DNA of 6,312 nt from Pseudomonadota bacterium (GTDB taxonomy: Bacteria > Pseudomonadota > Gammaproteobacteria > Burkholderiales > Burkholderiaceae_C), in the NCBI GenBank assembly GCA_023394015.1, contig JAEXBL010000050.1:1-6312 (forward strand), in the 5' to 3' direction. The position numbers and the translations under genes were made by a program. Below the pieces are notes generated by a model. That model was not told the DNA's origin. It did no database searches and worked only from the letters and a program-made list of their open reading frames with translations. Positions 1 through 5,264 of the stretch are shown piece by piece. Each line of letters begins with the position of its first letter. Position 1 is the first letter of the stretch.

Positions 1-2
1 GC

Positions 3-518
3 ATCAGCCGCACGCCCTTGCGCGAGGCACTGAAGGTGCTGGCCGCCGAAGGCCTGGTGACCATGAAGCTGCGCCGCGGCGCCTATGTGACCGAGGTGTC
101 CGAAAAAGACCTGGCCGACGTGTACCACCTGCTGGCGCTGCTGGAGGCCGACGCCGCCGACGCCGTGGCCCGCCATGCCAGCGCAGAGCAACTGGCCGAA
201 CTGCAGCAGCTGCATGCCGAGCTGGCCGGCGCGCTGGGCGAGCAGGAGCGCTTTTTTTCAATCAACGAGCGCTTTCACATGCGCCTGCTGGCGCTGTCCG
301 GCAACCGCTGGCGCGCGCAAATGGTGGCCGACCTGCGCAAGGTGATGAAGCTCAACCGCCACGCATCGCTGTTTCAGCGCGGGCGGATGGAACAGTCGCT
401 GGCCGAGCACGAGGCCATCGTGCAGGCCCTGCTGCGGCGCGACGGGGCTGCCGCCCATGCCGCCATGCGTGCCCACTTCGCCAGTGGGCTGCAGGCAGCG
501 GCGCACGCCCTGCCCTGA
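3..518 (+). CDS. GntR-family transcriptional regulator, FCD (FadR-like) subfamily, 5'-truncated
   Basis: The frame is open to the left edge, so the start and most of the winged helix-turn-helix lie outside the window. The first visible residues, ISRTPLREALKVLAAEGLV, are the recognition-helix and wing segment typical of GntR proteins, followed by a basic wing (KLRRGAYV, about residues 22-29). From about residue 38 to 165 the chain is an all-helical FCD effector domain. The expected metal/ligand pocket is recognisable: N88-x3-H92 (INERFH), H136 in AEHEAIVQALL and H158 in MRAHF. Many family members have Asp at the first position; Asn here is a known variant. Such proteins are dimeric DNA-binding repressors or activators that respond to small carboxylates or other metabolites. 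The effector and target cannot be read from this window. The gene ends 37 bp from the convergent hemerythrin gene. Family call is secure, specific role unknown. Confidence 0.93.
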   Translation: MSRTPLREALKVLAAEGLVTMKLRRGAYVTEVSEKDLADVYHLLALLEADAADAVARHASAEQLAELQQLHAELAGALGEQERFFSINERFHMRLLALSGNRWRAQMVADLRKVMKLNRHASLFQRGRMEQSLAEHEAIVQALLRRDGAAAHAAMRAHFASGLQAAAHALP

Positions 519-531
519 TCCGAGTTCTGAT

Positions 532-549
532 GCGGCGACCGCGCGCCGC
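532..549. terminator. possible weak hairpin between convergent genes
   Basis: GCGGCG (532-537) and CGCCGC (544-549) form a perfect 6-bp stem around a 6-nt loop in the 37-bp gap between the GntR stop and the hemerythrin stop. No T-run follows on either strand, so intrinsic termination is only a possibility. In DNA this GC-rich such stems also arise by chance. Confidence 0.22.
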
Positions 550-555
550 CCGGCG

Positions 556-1065
556 TCAAAGCCCGAACAGGCGCGCCAGCCAGCCCTTCTTTTTCTGCTG
601 GGCGGCCAGCTCCTGCAGCACTTCGGCCTTCAGCTGCTCCTTCTCCGCAGCGTGGCCGCCGGCCGCCATGCGCAAGTAGGCCTTGGCCGAGTCGACATAG
701 CCATGGTCCTCGTTGCGGATGTGGTTGAACAGCCAGCGCGACAGCATGCCGTGCAGTTCGCTGGCTACGTCCTCGCCGGCATCGAAGCGGCTTTGCATCT
801 CGGCCACCTTGCGCACGAACAAGTCGTGCACCTTCTTGTGCGGCCCGGCAAACAGGTAGCCTGCGTTCTCCATCAGGCTTTCCTCGAAGGCGAAATGGGA
901 CATCGTGTAGTCGACCATCTCGGCAATCACCTCGCCCACGCCGGCGCGGTCGGGCGTCTCGCGCAACTCGTTCAGCCTGTTGATGTAGTCGAGGATACGG
1001 CGGTGCTGGTTGTCGATCTCAGCAATCCCGGTATCCAAGTCCGATGTCCAGTTGAGTTTCGCCAT
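556..1065 (-). CDS. bacteriohemerythrin (di-iron O2-binding protein)
   Basis: A 169-residue protein with the complete hemerythrin ligand set: H21, H57, E61 (HFAFE), H76 and H80 (HKKVH), and H115 with D120 (HIRNED). It is a four-helix-bundle cytoplasmic protein expected to bind O2 reversibly at a di-iron centre; family members serve in O2 storage or delivery, O2/NO sensing or iron-related protection. The N-terminal KLNWTSDLDTGIAEIDNQH is the standard family opening. I chose the ATG at 1065 because it gives this canonical N-terminus and has AAGG eight bases upstream; the frame continues to 1146 but that stretch is promoter DNA. The bundle ends near residue 130. The remaining residues form a charged helix ending in a basic, aromatic tail (KKKGWLARLFGL, 158-169) that is longer than in minimal bacteriohemerythrins. 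No kinase, GGDEF or methyl-accepting domain is attached. An FNR-like box lies upstream. Confidence 0.95.
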   Translation of the reverse strand: MAKLNWTSDLDTGIAEIDNQHRRILDYINRLNELRETPDRAGVGEVIAEMVDYTMSHFAFEESLMENAGYLFAGPHKKVHDLFVRKVAEMQSRFDAGEDVASELHGMLSRWLFNHIRNEDHGYVDSAKAYLRMAAGGHAAEKEQLKAEVLQELAAQQKKKGWLARLFGL

Positions 1066-1073
1066 CGTATCTA

Positions 1074-1077
1074 CCTT
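1074..1077 (-). promoter_or_regulatory. ribosome binding site of the hemerythrin gene
   Basis: On the minus strand AAGG precedes the ATG at 1065 by eight bases. It is one of the few clear Shine-Dalgarno sequences in the window, and it fixes the start at 1065 rather than the upstream in-frame ATG at 1146. Confidence 0.7.
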
Positions 1078-1104
1078 GGTATTAGTGGTTGAGAATGTGG
1101 GCGG

Positions 1105-1110
1105 ATATTG
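1105..1110 (-). promoter_or_regulatory. candidate -10 hexamer of the hemerythrin promoter
   Basis: Reading the minus strand, 1110 to 1105 is CAATAT, a 3/6 match to TATAAT that keeps the A at position 2 and T at position 6. With this hexamer at -12 to -7, the start site falls on an A at about 1098, giving a 33-nt leader that contains the AAGG. The FNR-like palindrome then centres at -41.5. The hexamer is weak alone, as expected of an activator-dependent promoter; the geometry is the main support. Confidence 0.45.
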
Positions 1111-1132
1111 GCGGCAGTTGCCCCGCTGCGGC

Positions 1133-1146
1133 TTGACACACATCAA
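1133..1146. promoter_or_regulatory. FNR/ANR/DNR-type operator in the hemerythrin/M23 divergent region
   Basis: The + strand reads TTGAC-ACAC-ATCAA, nine of ten matches to the FNR consensus TTGAT-N4-ATCAA; on the minus strand it is TTGAT-GTGT-GTCAA. Flanking C1132 and G1147 extend the symmetry by one pair. CRP/FNR-family regulators (FNR/ANR sensing O2, DNR/NNR sensing NO) bind such sites. The centre, 1139.5, is 41.5 bases from the start site predicted for the minus-strand hemerythrin gene, the class II activation position. Control of the divergent peptidase gene, whose ATG is about 168 bp away, is possible but less well supported. Binding itself is inferred. Confidence 0.6.
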
Positions 1147-1265
1147 GACGGTGGCCGTTGCAGGCTGATAGACAGCTTAACCGAGAAGAATTCACACCTG
1201 TCGGGCTGCCCGTGCGATCCGGTACGCTGGACGCGATGACCCCAGGAAGCCTGACCTGCCCGCTA

Positions 1266-1271
1266 TATGAT
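1266..1271 (+). promoter_or_regulatory. candidate -10 hexamer ahead of the M23 peptidase gene
   Basis: TATGAT matches the sigma-70 -10 consensus at five of six positions and lies 36 bp before the ATG at 1308. No good -35 hexamer sits 16-18 bp upstream, so it would need an activator or another sigma factor. The hexamer lies within a small inverted repeat, GCTAT (1262-1266) and ATAGC (1274-1278), which could be an operator. Confidence 0.3.
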
Positions 1272-1307
1272 TCATAGCTGCCAGTGCTTGCCCGACCACC
1301 ACCCGAC

Positions 1308-2177
1308 ATGAATTCTTCAACCCATCCGCCCGCCGCCCCGGCACCATCGCGCCGCGCCCTGCTGATCGCCGCCCTGGCCTGTGGCGCGGCGGCCACGGCA
1401 CGCGCCCAGGGGCAGGACGCCGCCGTGTACCCCCGCCCCGCCGCCGTGCCGGGCGGGGTGGCGCGCATCGACCTGGGACCGGCGCCCACGCGCCCGCAGG
1501 CCTTGGCCGGCGAGGCCCCGCTGCTGGTGGTGGGCGATGCCATCGTCTGGACGGCGCTGGTCGGCATTCCCCTGTCGGCCGATCCCGGCGAGGCCCGCAT
1601 CCGCGTCCGCAGCGCCGAGGGCGAGCGCGACATCGCCTACACCATCACGCCCAAGCGCTACGCCGAGCAGCACCTCAAGGTGTCACCGCGCACCGTCGAT
1701 CTGGCGCCCGAGGACCTGGCCCGGCACCAGCGCGAGCGGGCGCACCAGCAGGGCGTCATCGCCACCTTCAGTGCGCCGCCGGCCGGCAGCCTGCGGATGC
1801 AGCCGCCCTGCGCCGGCCGCCGCTCCAGCCCGTTCGGGCTGCGGCGCTTCTTCAACGGCCAGCCGCGCAACCCGCACAGCGGCATCGACATCGCTGCGCC
1901 CACCGGCACGCCGGTGGTGGCGCCCTTGCCCGGCACCGTGATCGACACCGGCGACTACTTCTTCAACGGCCACACCGTGTGGCTGGACCACGGCGGCGGT
2001 CTGCTGTCGATGCTGTGCCACCTGAGCCGCATCGACTGCCAGGTGGGCGAGCGCCTGGCCACCGGCCAGCGCCTGGGCGCCGTGGGCGCCACCGGCCGCG
2101 TGACCGGCCCGCACCTGCACTGGACCGTGAGTCTGAACCGGGCCTCGGTCGACCCGGCCCTGTTTCTGGAGGCCTGA
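1308..2177 (+). CDS. exported M23-family (LytM/lysostaphin-type) zinc metallopeptidase
   Basis: A 289-residue protein. Residues 1-33 form an export signal with a twin-arginine (SRRALLI, 14-20), a hydrophobic core and a likely cut after ARA (31-33), so Tat or Sec export to the periplasm is predicted. Residues about 50-130 are a beta-rich N-terminal region resembling the domain that precedes many proteobacterial M23 catalytic domains. The catalytic domain spans about 165-287, with the zinc ligands H190-x3-D194 (HSGID) and H269-x-H271 (HLH), and H238 in CHLS as the usual third catalytic-site histidine. All are intact, so it should be an active endopeptidase cleaving peptidoglycan cross-bridges. 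No LysM or coiled coil is present. The ATG at 1308 fits the signal peptide; a GTG at 1284 is in frame, and neither has a clear Shine-Dalgarno. The FGE-like lipoprotein gene follows after 65 bp, probably co-transcribed. Confidence 0.92.
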   Translation: MNSSTHPPAAPAPSRRALLIAALACGAAATARAQGQDAAVYPRPAAVPGGVARIDLGPAPTRPQALAGEAPLLVVGDAIVWTALVGIPLSADPGEARIRVRSAEGERDIAYTITPKRYAEQHLKVSPRTVDLAPEDLARHQRERAHQQGVIATFSAPPAGSLRMQPPCAGRRSSPFGLRRFFNGQPRNPHSGIDIAAPTGTPVVAPLPGTVIDTGDYFFNGHTVWLDHGGGLLSMLCHLSRIDCQVGERLATGQRLGAVGATGRVTGPHLHWTVSLNRASVDPALFLEA

Positions 2178-2206
2178 GACAGGCCTGCCTGCCGCCCGCT
2201 GGCGCG

Positions 2207-2235
2207 TTGACACCGCACCGGCCCACTGCCAGCAT
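2207..2235 (+). promoter_or_regulatory. possible weak internal promoter before the FGE-like gene
   Basis: TTGACA (2207-2212) is a perfect -35 hexamer. Seventeen bases on, CAGCAT (2230-2235) matches the -10 at only three positions. Transcription from here would begin at or within a few bases of the ATG at 2243, giving a leaderless or nearly leaderless message. That fits the missing Shine-Dalgarno but is speculative. Confidence 0.18.
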
Positions 2236-2242
2236 CCCCGCC

Positions 2243-3292
2243 ATGCCCTTGAACACCCGCCTCACCCCGCGCACCTGGCGCGCCCGCCTGCTGCCCCTGA
2301 CCGCCGCCCTGCTGCTGGCTGGCTGCACGCTGCCGCCGCTGGCGCCGCCCATCGCCACCCGCACGGCGCCGTTCAGCGACGGCATCGGCATGCGCTTCGT
2401 GCACGTGCCGGCGGGCGAGTTTCTGATGGGCAGCGACGAATCGCCGCAGGCCCTGGCCCAGGCCTTTCCGCACGCCGACCCGGACCGCCTGGCCGAGCTG
2501 GTGGACGAGCAGCCGGTGCACCGCGTGCGCATCACGCGCGACTTCTGGCTGGGCGCCCACGAGGTCACCGTGGGCCAGTTCCGCGCGTTCGTGCAGGCCA
2601 GTGGCTACGTGCCCGAATCGGTGCGCGACGGCACCGGCGCCTACGGCTTCAACCCCAATTACGACCCGGCGCTGACCGAGCGCGGCGACCTGTTCGAAGG
2701 GCGCGACCCGCGCTACTCCTGGGCCAACCCCGGCTTTGCCCAGACCGACGATCACCCGGTGGTCAACGTGACCTGGAACGACGCCGTGGCCATGGCCGCC
2801 TGGCTGAGCCAGCGCGAAGGCGTGGCCTACCGCCTGCCCACCGAGGCCGAATGGGAATACGCCGCCCGCGGGGGCACGCGCACGCGCTTTCCCGCCGGCG
2901 ACGACCCCGACGTGCTGCTCACCAGCGCCAACACCTTCGACTACGAAACCGCGCTGCGCTGGCCGCGCTGGCGCGAGCAGGCCGGCCGGGGCAGCGACGG
3001 CTTTGCCTTCACCGCGCCGGTGGGCAGCTTCGCGCCCAATGCCCTCGGCCTGCACGACATGATCGGCAACGTGTGGGAATGGGTGGCCGACTGGTACGAC
3101 GAGCACTACTACGCCCAGTCGCCCGACACCGACCCGCCCGGCCCCACCAGCGGCGAGGTGCGTGCGCGGCGTGGTGGCTCCTGGCACAGCTGGCCGCTGT
3201 ATGCGCGCGTCGCGTACCGCAACTACAACACGCCGCCATCGCGCCACGTGCTGGGCGGCTTCAGGCTGCTGCGCGAACAAGGCGCGCCATGA
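2243..3292 (+). CDS. FGE/SUMF1-fold lipoprotein lacking catalytic cysteines
   Basis: A 349-residue protein. The N-terminus has arginines, a hydrophobic stretch and the lipobox LLAGC with C28 as lipidated residue. The next residue is Thr, not Asp, so outer-membrane sorting is expected. The rest is a full FGE-sulfatase (SUMF1) domain: PAGEFLMGSDE (56-66), EVTVGQFRAFV (107-117), HPVVNVTWNDA (171-181), YRLPTEAEWEYAARGG (196-211), MIGNVWEWVADWY (273-285), RRGGSW (309-314) and the closing GGFRLLR (338-344). True formylglycine-generating oxidases need two cysteines just after GGS; here that segment reads GGSWHSWPLYARVAYRN and there is no cysteine after C28. Sulfatase activation is therefore unlikely; a structural, binding or maturation role is more plausible, as proposed for other cysteine-free members. 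The ATG at 2243 gives the lipoprotein signal; the longer frame upstream overlaps the peptidase gene and lacks support. Confidence 0.9.
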   Translation: MPLNTRLTPRTWRARLLPLTAALLLAGCTLPPLAPPIATRTAPFSDGIGMRFVHVPAGEFLMGSDESPQALAQAFPHADPDRLAELVDEQPVHRVRITRDFWLGAHEVTVGQFRAFVQASGYVPESVRDGTGAYGFNPNYDPALTERGDLFEGRDPRYSWANPGFAQTDDHPVVNVTWNDAVAMAAWLSQREGVAYRLPTEAEWEYAARGGTRTRFPAGDDPDVLLTSANTFDYETALRWPRWREQAGRGSDGFAFTAPVGSFAPNALGLHDMIGNVWEWVADWYDEHYYAQSPDTDPPGPTSGEVRARRGGSWHSWPLYARVAYRNYNTPPSRHVLGGFRLLREQGAP

Positions 3293-3302
3293 CCCATGAC
3301 CC

Positions 3303-3317
3303 CAGGCGCCACGCCTG
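3303..3317 (+). terminator. probable terminator hairpin downstream of the FGE-like gene
   Basis: CAGGCG (3303-3308), loop CCA, CGCCTG (3312-3317) form a perfect 6-bp GC-rich stem ten bases after the stop codon. The downstream DNA is only moderately T-rich (GTTTGTCATTT, 3326-3336) and begins nine bases after the stem, so it is not a textbook intrinsic terminator. Position and perfect pairing support the role. Confidence 0.42.
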
Positions 3318-3329
3318 ACGATGGCGTTT

Positions 3330-3374
3330 GTCATTTGTCATGCGCTCGTCAGAGCGCGGTCATTCGTCATGCGC
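3330..3374. repeat. 16-bp direct repeat flanking a hairpin
   Basis: GTCATTTGTCATGCGC (3330-3345) recurs as GTCATTCGTCATGCGC (3359-3374), differing at one base, with a period of 29 bp. Each copy contains the GTCAT word twice, and further TGAC/GTCA words lie around it (3290-3300, 3316-3320, 3375-3391). The hairpin at 3342-3357 starts inside the first copy and ends just before the second. Confidence 0.75.
3342..3357. terminator. hairpin in the convergent intergenic region, possible bidirectional terminator
   Basis: GCGCTC (3342-3347), loop GTCA, GAGCGC (3352-3357) form a perfect 6-bp stem, symmetric on both strands, 34 bp beyond the ABC gene stop and 49 bp beyond the FGE-like gene stop. No U-tract follows in either direction, so it may be a Rho-assisted or transcript-stabilising structure rather than an intrinsic terminator. 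Confidence 0.4.
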
Positions 3375-3391
3375 AGTGCTATGGATGACGG

Positions 3392-5212
3392 CTAGGACAA
3401 CCACAGCTCCCCGGGCTCGTCCGGCGGGGCTTGCCGGGCGTTCTGGCTGCGCTTTTCGATCTCGTCACCGCTCTCGCGCTCGCCGATCTGCTGGCGCCAC
3501 ATGGCGTAGTACAGGCCGCCAAGCGCCACCAGTTCGTCGTGGCTGCCGCTCTCCACGATGCGGCCGCGCTCCAGCACGTGGATAACGTCGGCGTAGCGAA
3601 TGGTGGACAGCCGGTGCGCGATCAGGATGCTGATCTGCGTGCTCTCCTGCGCGATGCGGCGCACGGTTTCCGTCACCTGCTGCTCGGTCAGCGAATCCAG
3701 CGCCGAGGTGGCCTCGTCGAAGATCAGCAGGCGCGGCTCGCGCAGCAGGGCCCGGGCAATCGACAAGCGCTGGCGCTGCCCGCCCGACAGCGTGTCGCCG
3801 GCCTCGCCGATGCGCGTGTCCAGCCCCTGCGGCAGGCGCTCCACCAGCTGCGTGGCCTGGGCCTGGTCCAGCGCGCGCAGGATTTGCGCATCGCTGGCGT
3901 CGGGCCGCACGAACTGCAGGTTCTCGCGCACCGTGCCGGCGAACAGCGTCGTCTCCTGCGTCACGTAGCCGACCTGCCTGCGCACCTCGTTGTAGCGCAG
4001 CCGGCGCGCGTCGATCTCGTTGAACAGCACGGCGCCCTCGTCCGGCCGGTACAGCCCCAGCAGCAGTTCCACCAACGTGGACTTGCCCGAGCCCGACGGG
4101 CCGACGAAGGCCAGGGTGTCGCCGCGCCGGGCCGAGAAGCTGACGCCGTCAATGGAGTTCTCGCTGGCGCCGCGGTGGCGAAACACCACCTGGTCGAAGC
4201 GCAGCGAGGCGATCGGCCCCAGCGGCACGGCGTCGGGCGGGCGCTTTTCGACCGGCTTGGCCATCAGCGCGTCGAAGCTGGCCAGCGACGACGAGGCCTC
4301 GCGCCAGGCCAGGATGATGCTGCCCAGCTGCTGCAGCGGCGACAGGATGGCCACCGAGATGAACTGCATGGCGATCAGCTCGCCTGTGGACAGCACGTCG
4401 CGAAAGATCAGCCACAGCAGGGTGAACAGCACGCTCAGCCGGAGCAGGCTGAGCGCCGAGCCCTGCAGAAAGCTCAGCCAGCGGATGCGCCGCACCTTGG
4501 CCATCTCCAGGGCGAAGATTTCCTCCGTCTTGGCCTGCATGCGGCGGATCTCGCGGAACGTCAGGCCCAGGCTCTTGATCAGGGCCACGTTGCGCAGGCT
4601 CTCGGTGATGAAGCCGGCGCTCTTGGTCGTCTCGCGGTTGATGCTGCGCTGCTGGCTGCGGATCTGCCGGCTGAGCAGCCCCGACAGCCCGCCCAGCACC
4701 ACCAGACCGATCAGGAACACGGGCACCAGCAGCCAGGTCTTGGTCACCGCGTACCACAGTAGGAAGGCCACCCCGATCAGCGAGGCGAACAGCACGCCGA
4801 TGAAGGCGTTGATGAAGCGCTGGGTATCCTGCCGCACGCGCAGCAGCAGCGCCAGCGTCTCGCCGCTGCGCGCGCCCTCGTATTCCTGAAAGCTCAGGCG
4901 CATGGTCTGGCGCAGGCCGTCGTTGAAGATCTGCGTGCCCAGGCGCTGCACCACCATGCGCACCACGTAGTCCTGCAGGGCGCTTGCCGCGCGCGAGGCC
5001 AGCGCCACCCCCACCGCCAGCGCCAGCAGCAGCAGCGCGCTGCGCACCAGCTCATCGTCGGGTCGTTCGCCCCTTTGCGTGGCCACCTCGTCGATCAGCT
5101 TGCCGAAGATGATCGGGTCCACCAGGGCCAGCACCTGCGCCGTGGTGGCCAGCCCCAGCGCCAGCAGCGCCAGCCGCCATTGCGGCTTCAGGTATTTCCA
5201 CAGGGTTCGCAT
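3392..5212 (-). CDS. ABC half-exporter, fused permease and ATPase (MsbA/ABCB type)
   Basis: A 606-residue type IV (exporter-fold) half-transporter of typical length, with N-terminal membrane domain and C-terminal ATPase. Six membrane segments are visible at about 13-33, 57-77, 136-155, 160-180, 252-270 and 277-302. The ATPase has all working motifs: Walker A GPSGSGKST (371-379, K377), Q-loop Q419 (YVTQET), signature LSGGQ (475-479), Walker B LLIFDE (D499, catalytic E500), D-loop SALD and switch H533 (AHRLS). It should homodimerise in the inner membrane and export a substrate using ATP. There is no C39 peptidase domain. The charged tail after about residue 577 is not part of the ATPase fold. 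Substrate is unknown: lipid, peptide, drug or metabolite all fit. The gene follows the hydrolase gene by 52 bp on the same strand, and no clear Shine-Dalgarno precedes the ATG. Confidence 0.94.
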   Translation of the reverse strand: MRTLWKYLKPQWRLALLALGLATTAQVLALVDPIIFGKLIDEVATQRGERPDDELVRSALLLLALAVGVALASRAASALQDYVVRMVVQRLGTQIFNDGLRQTMRLSFQEYEGARSGETLALLLRVRQDTQRFINAFIGVLFASLIGVAFLLWYAVTKTWLLVPVFLIGLVVLGGLSGLLSRQIRSQQRSINRETTKSAGFITESLRNVALIKSLGLTFREIRRMQAKTEEIFALEMAKVRRIRWLSFLQGSALSLLRLSVLFTLLWLIFRDVLSTGELIAMQFISVAILSPLQQLGSIILAWREASSSLASFDALMAKPVEKRPPDAVPLGPIASLRFDQVVFRHRGASENSIDGVSFSARRGDTLAFVGPSGSGKSTLVELLLGLYRPDEGAVLFNEIDARRLRYNEVRRQVGYVTQETTLFAGTVRENLQFVRPDASDAQILRALDQAQATQLVERLPQGLDTRIGEAGDTLSGGQRQRLSIARALLREPRLLIFDEATSALDSLTEQQVTETVRRIAQESTQISILIAHRLSTIRYADVIHVLERGRIVESGSHDELVALGGLYYAMWRQQIGERESGDEIEKRSQNARQAPPDEPGELWLS

Positions 5213-5214
5213 GG

Positions 5215-5228
5215 CCGGTCGTCACCGG
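5215..5228 (-). other. hairpin covering the translation start region of the ABC gene
   Basis: On the minus strand CCGGT-GACG-ACCGG forms a perfect 5-bp stem with a 4-nt loop, ending two bases before the ATG at 5212. It occupies the place where a Shine-Dalgarno would lie, and none is seen. Start occlusion or coupling to the upstream hydrolase gene is possible; chance is also possible at this GC content. Confidence 0.3.
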
Positions 5229-5248
5229 TGCCCGAGGCCGCGCGCGCG

Positions 5249-5262
5249 ACGCCGACAGGCGT
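5249..5262 (-). other. small hairpin just after the hydrolase stop
   Basis: ACGCC and GGCGT (5249-5253 and 5258-5262) pair around a 4-nt loop, two bases beyond the hydrolase stop codon in the 52-bp gap before the ABC gene. With no T-run it could at most attenuate or stabilise the operon message. Confidence 0.25.
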
Positions 5263-5264
5263 GG

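Noticed and set aside
1133..1138. TTGACA on the plus strand as a sigma-70 -35 element for the M23 gene
   Set aside because: The hexamer 17 bp downstream (CGTTGC) does not resemble a -10, and the ATG is about 170 bp away. The sequence is better explained as half of the FNR-like palindrome.
1066..1146. N-terminal extension of hemerythrin to the in-frame ATG at 1146
   Set aside because: The extra 27 residues match no family N-terminus and span the predicted promoter and operator. The ATG at 1065 has a Shine-Dalgarno and gives the standard family opening.
2169..2188. Two AGGCCT/CAGGCCTG palindromes around the peptidase stop codon as an operator or att site
   Set aside because: They are short words common at this GC content, without larger symmetry or any linked recombinase or regulator.
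1979..2242. Upstream extension of the FGE-like gene frame to a GTG at 1979
   Set aside because: It would overlap the peptidase gene by about 200 bp in another frame and put arginine-rich sequence ahead of a clear lipoprotein signal that starts at 2243.
1955..3334. A 459-codon open frame on the minus strand across the peptidase and FGE-like genes
   Set aside because: It is antisense to two genes with intact motifs, its product is a G/A/R/H/V-rich string with no recognisable domain, and long antisense frames are expected where third positions are nearly always G or C.
3431..4762. A 443-codon open frame on the plus strand across the ABC transporter gene
   Set aside because: The product is Q/H/R/A-rich low-complexity sequence without a domain, typical of a shadow of a GC-rich gene. 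The opposite strand encodes a complete ABC exporter with every motif.
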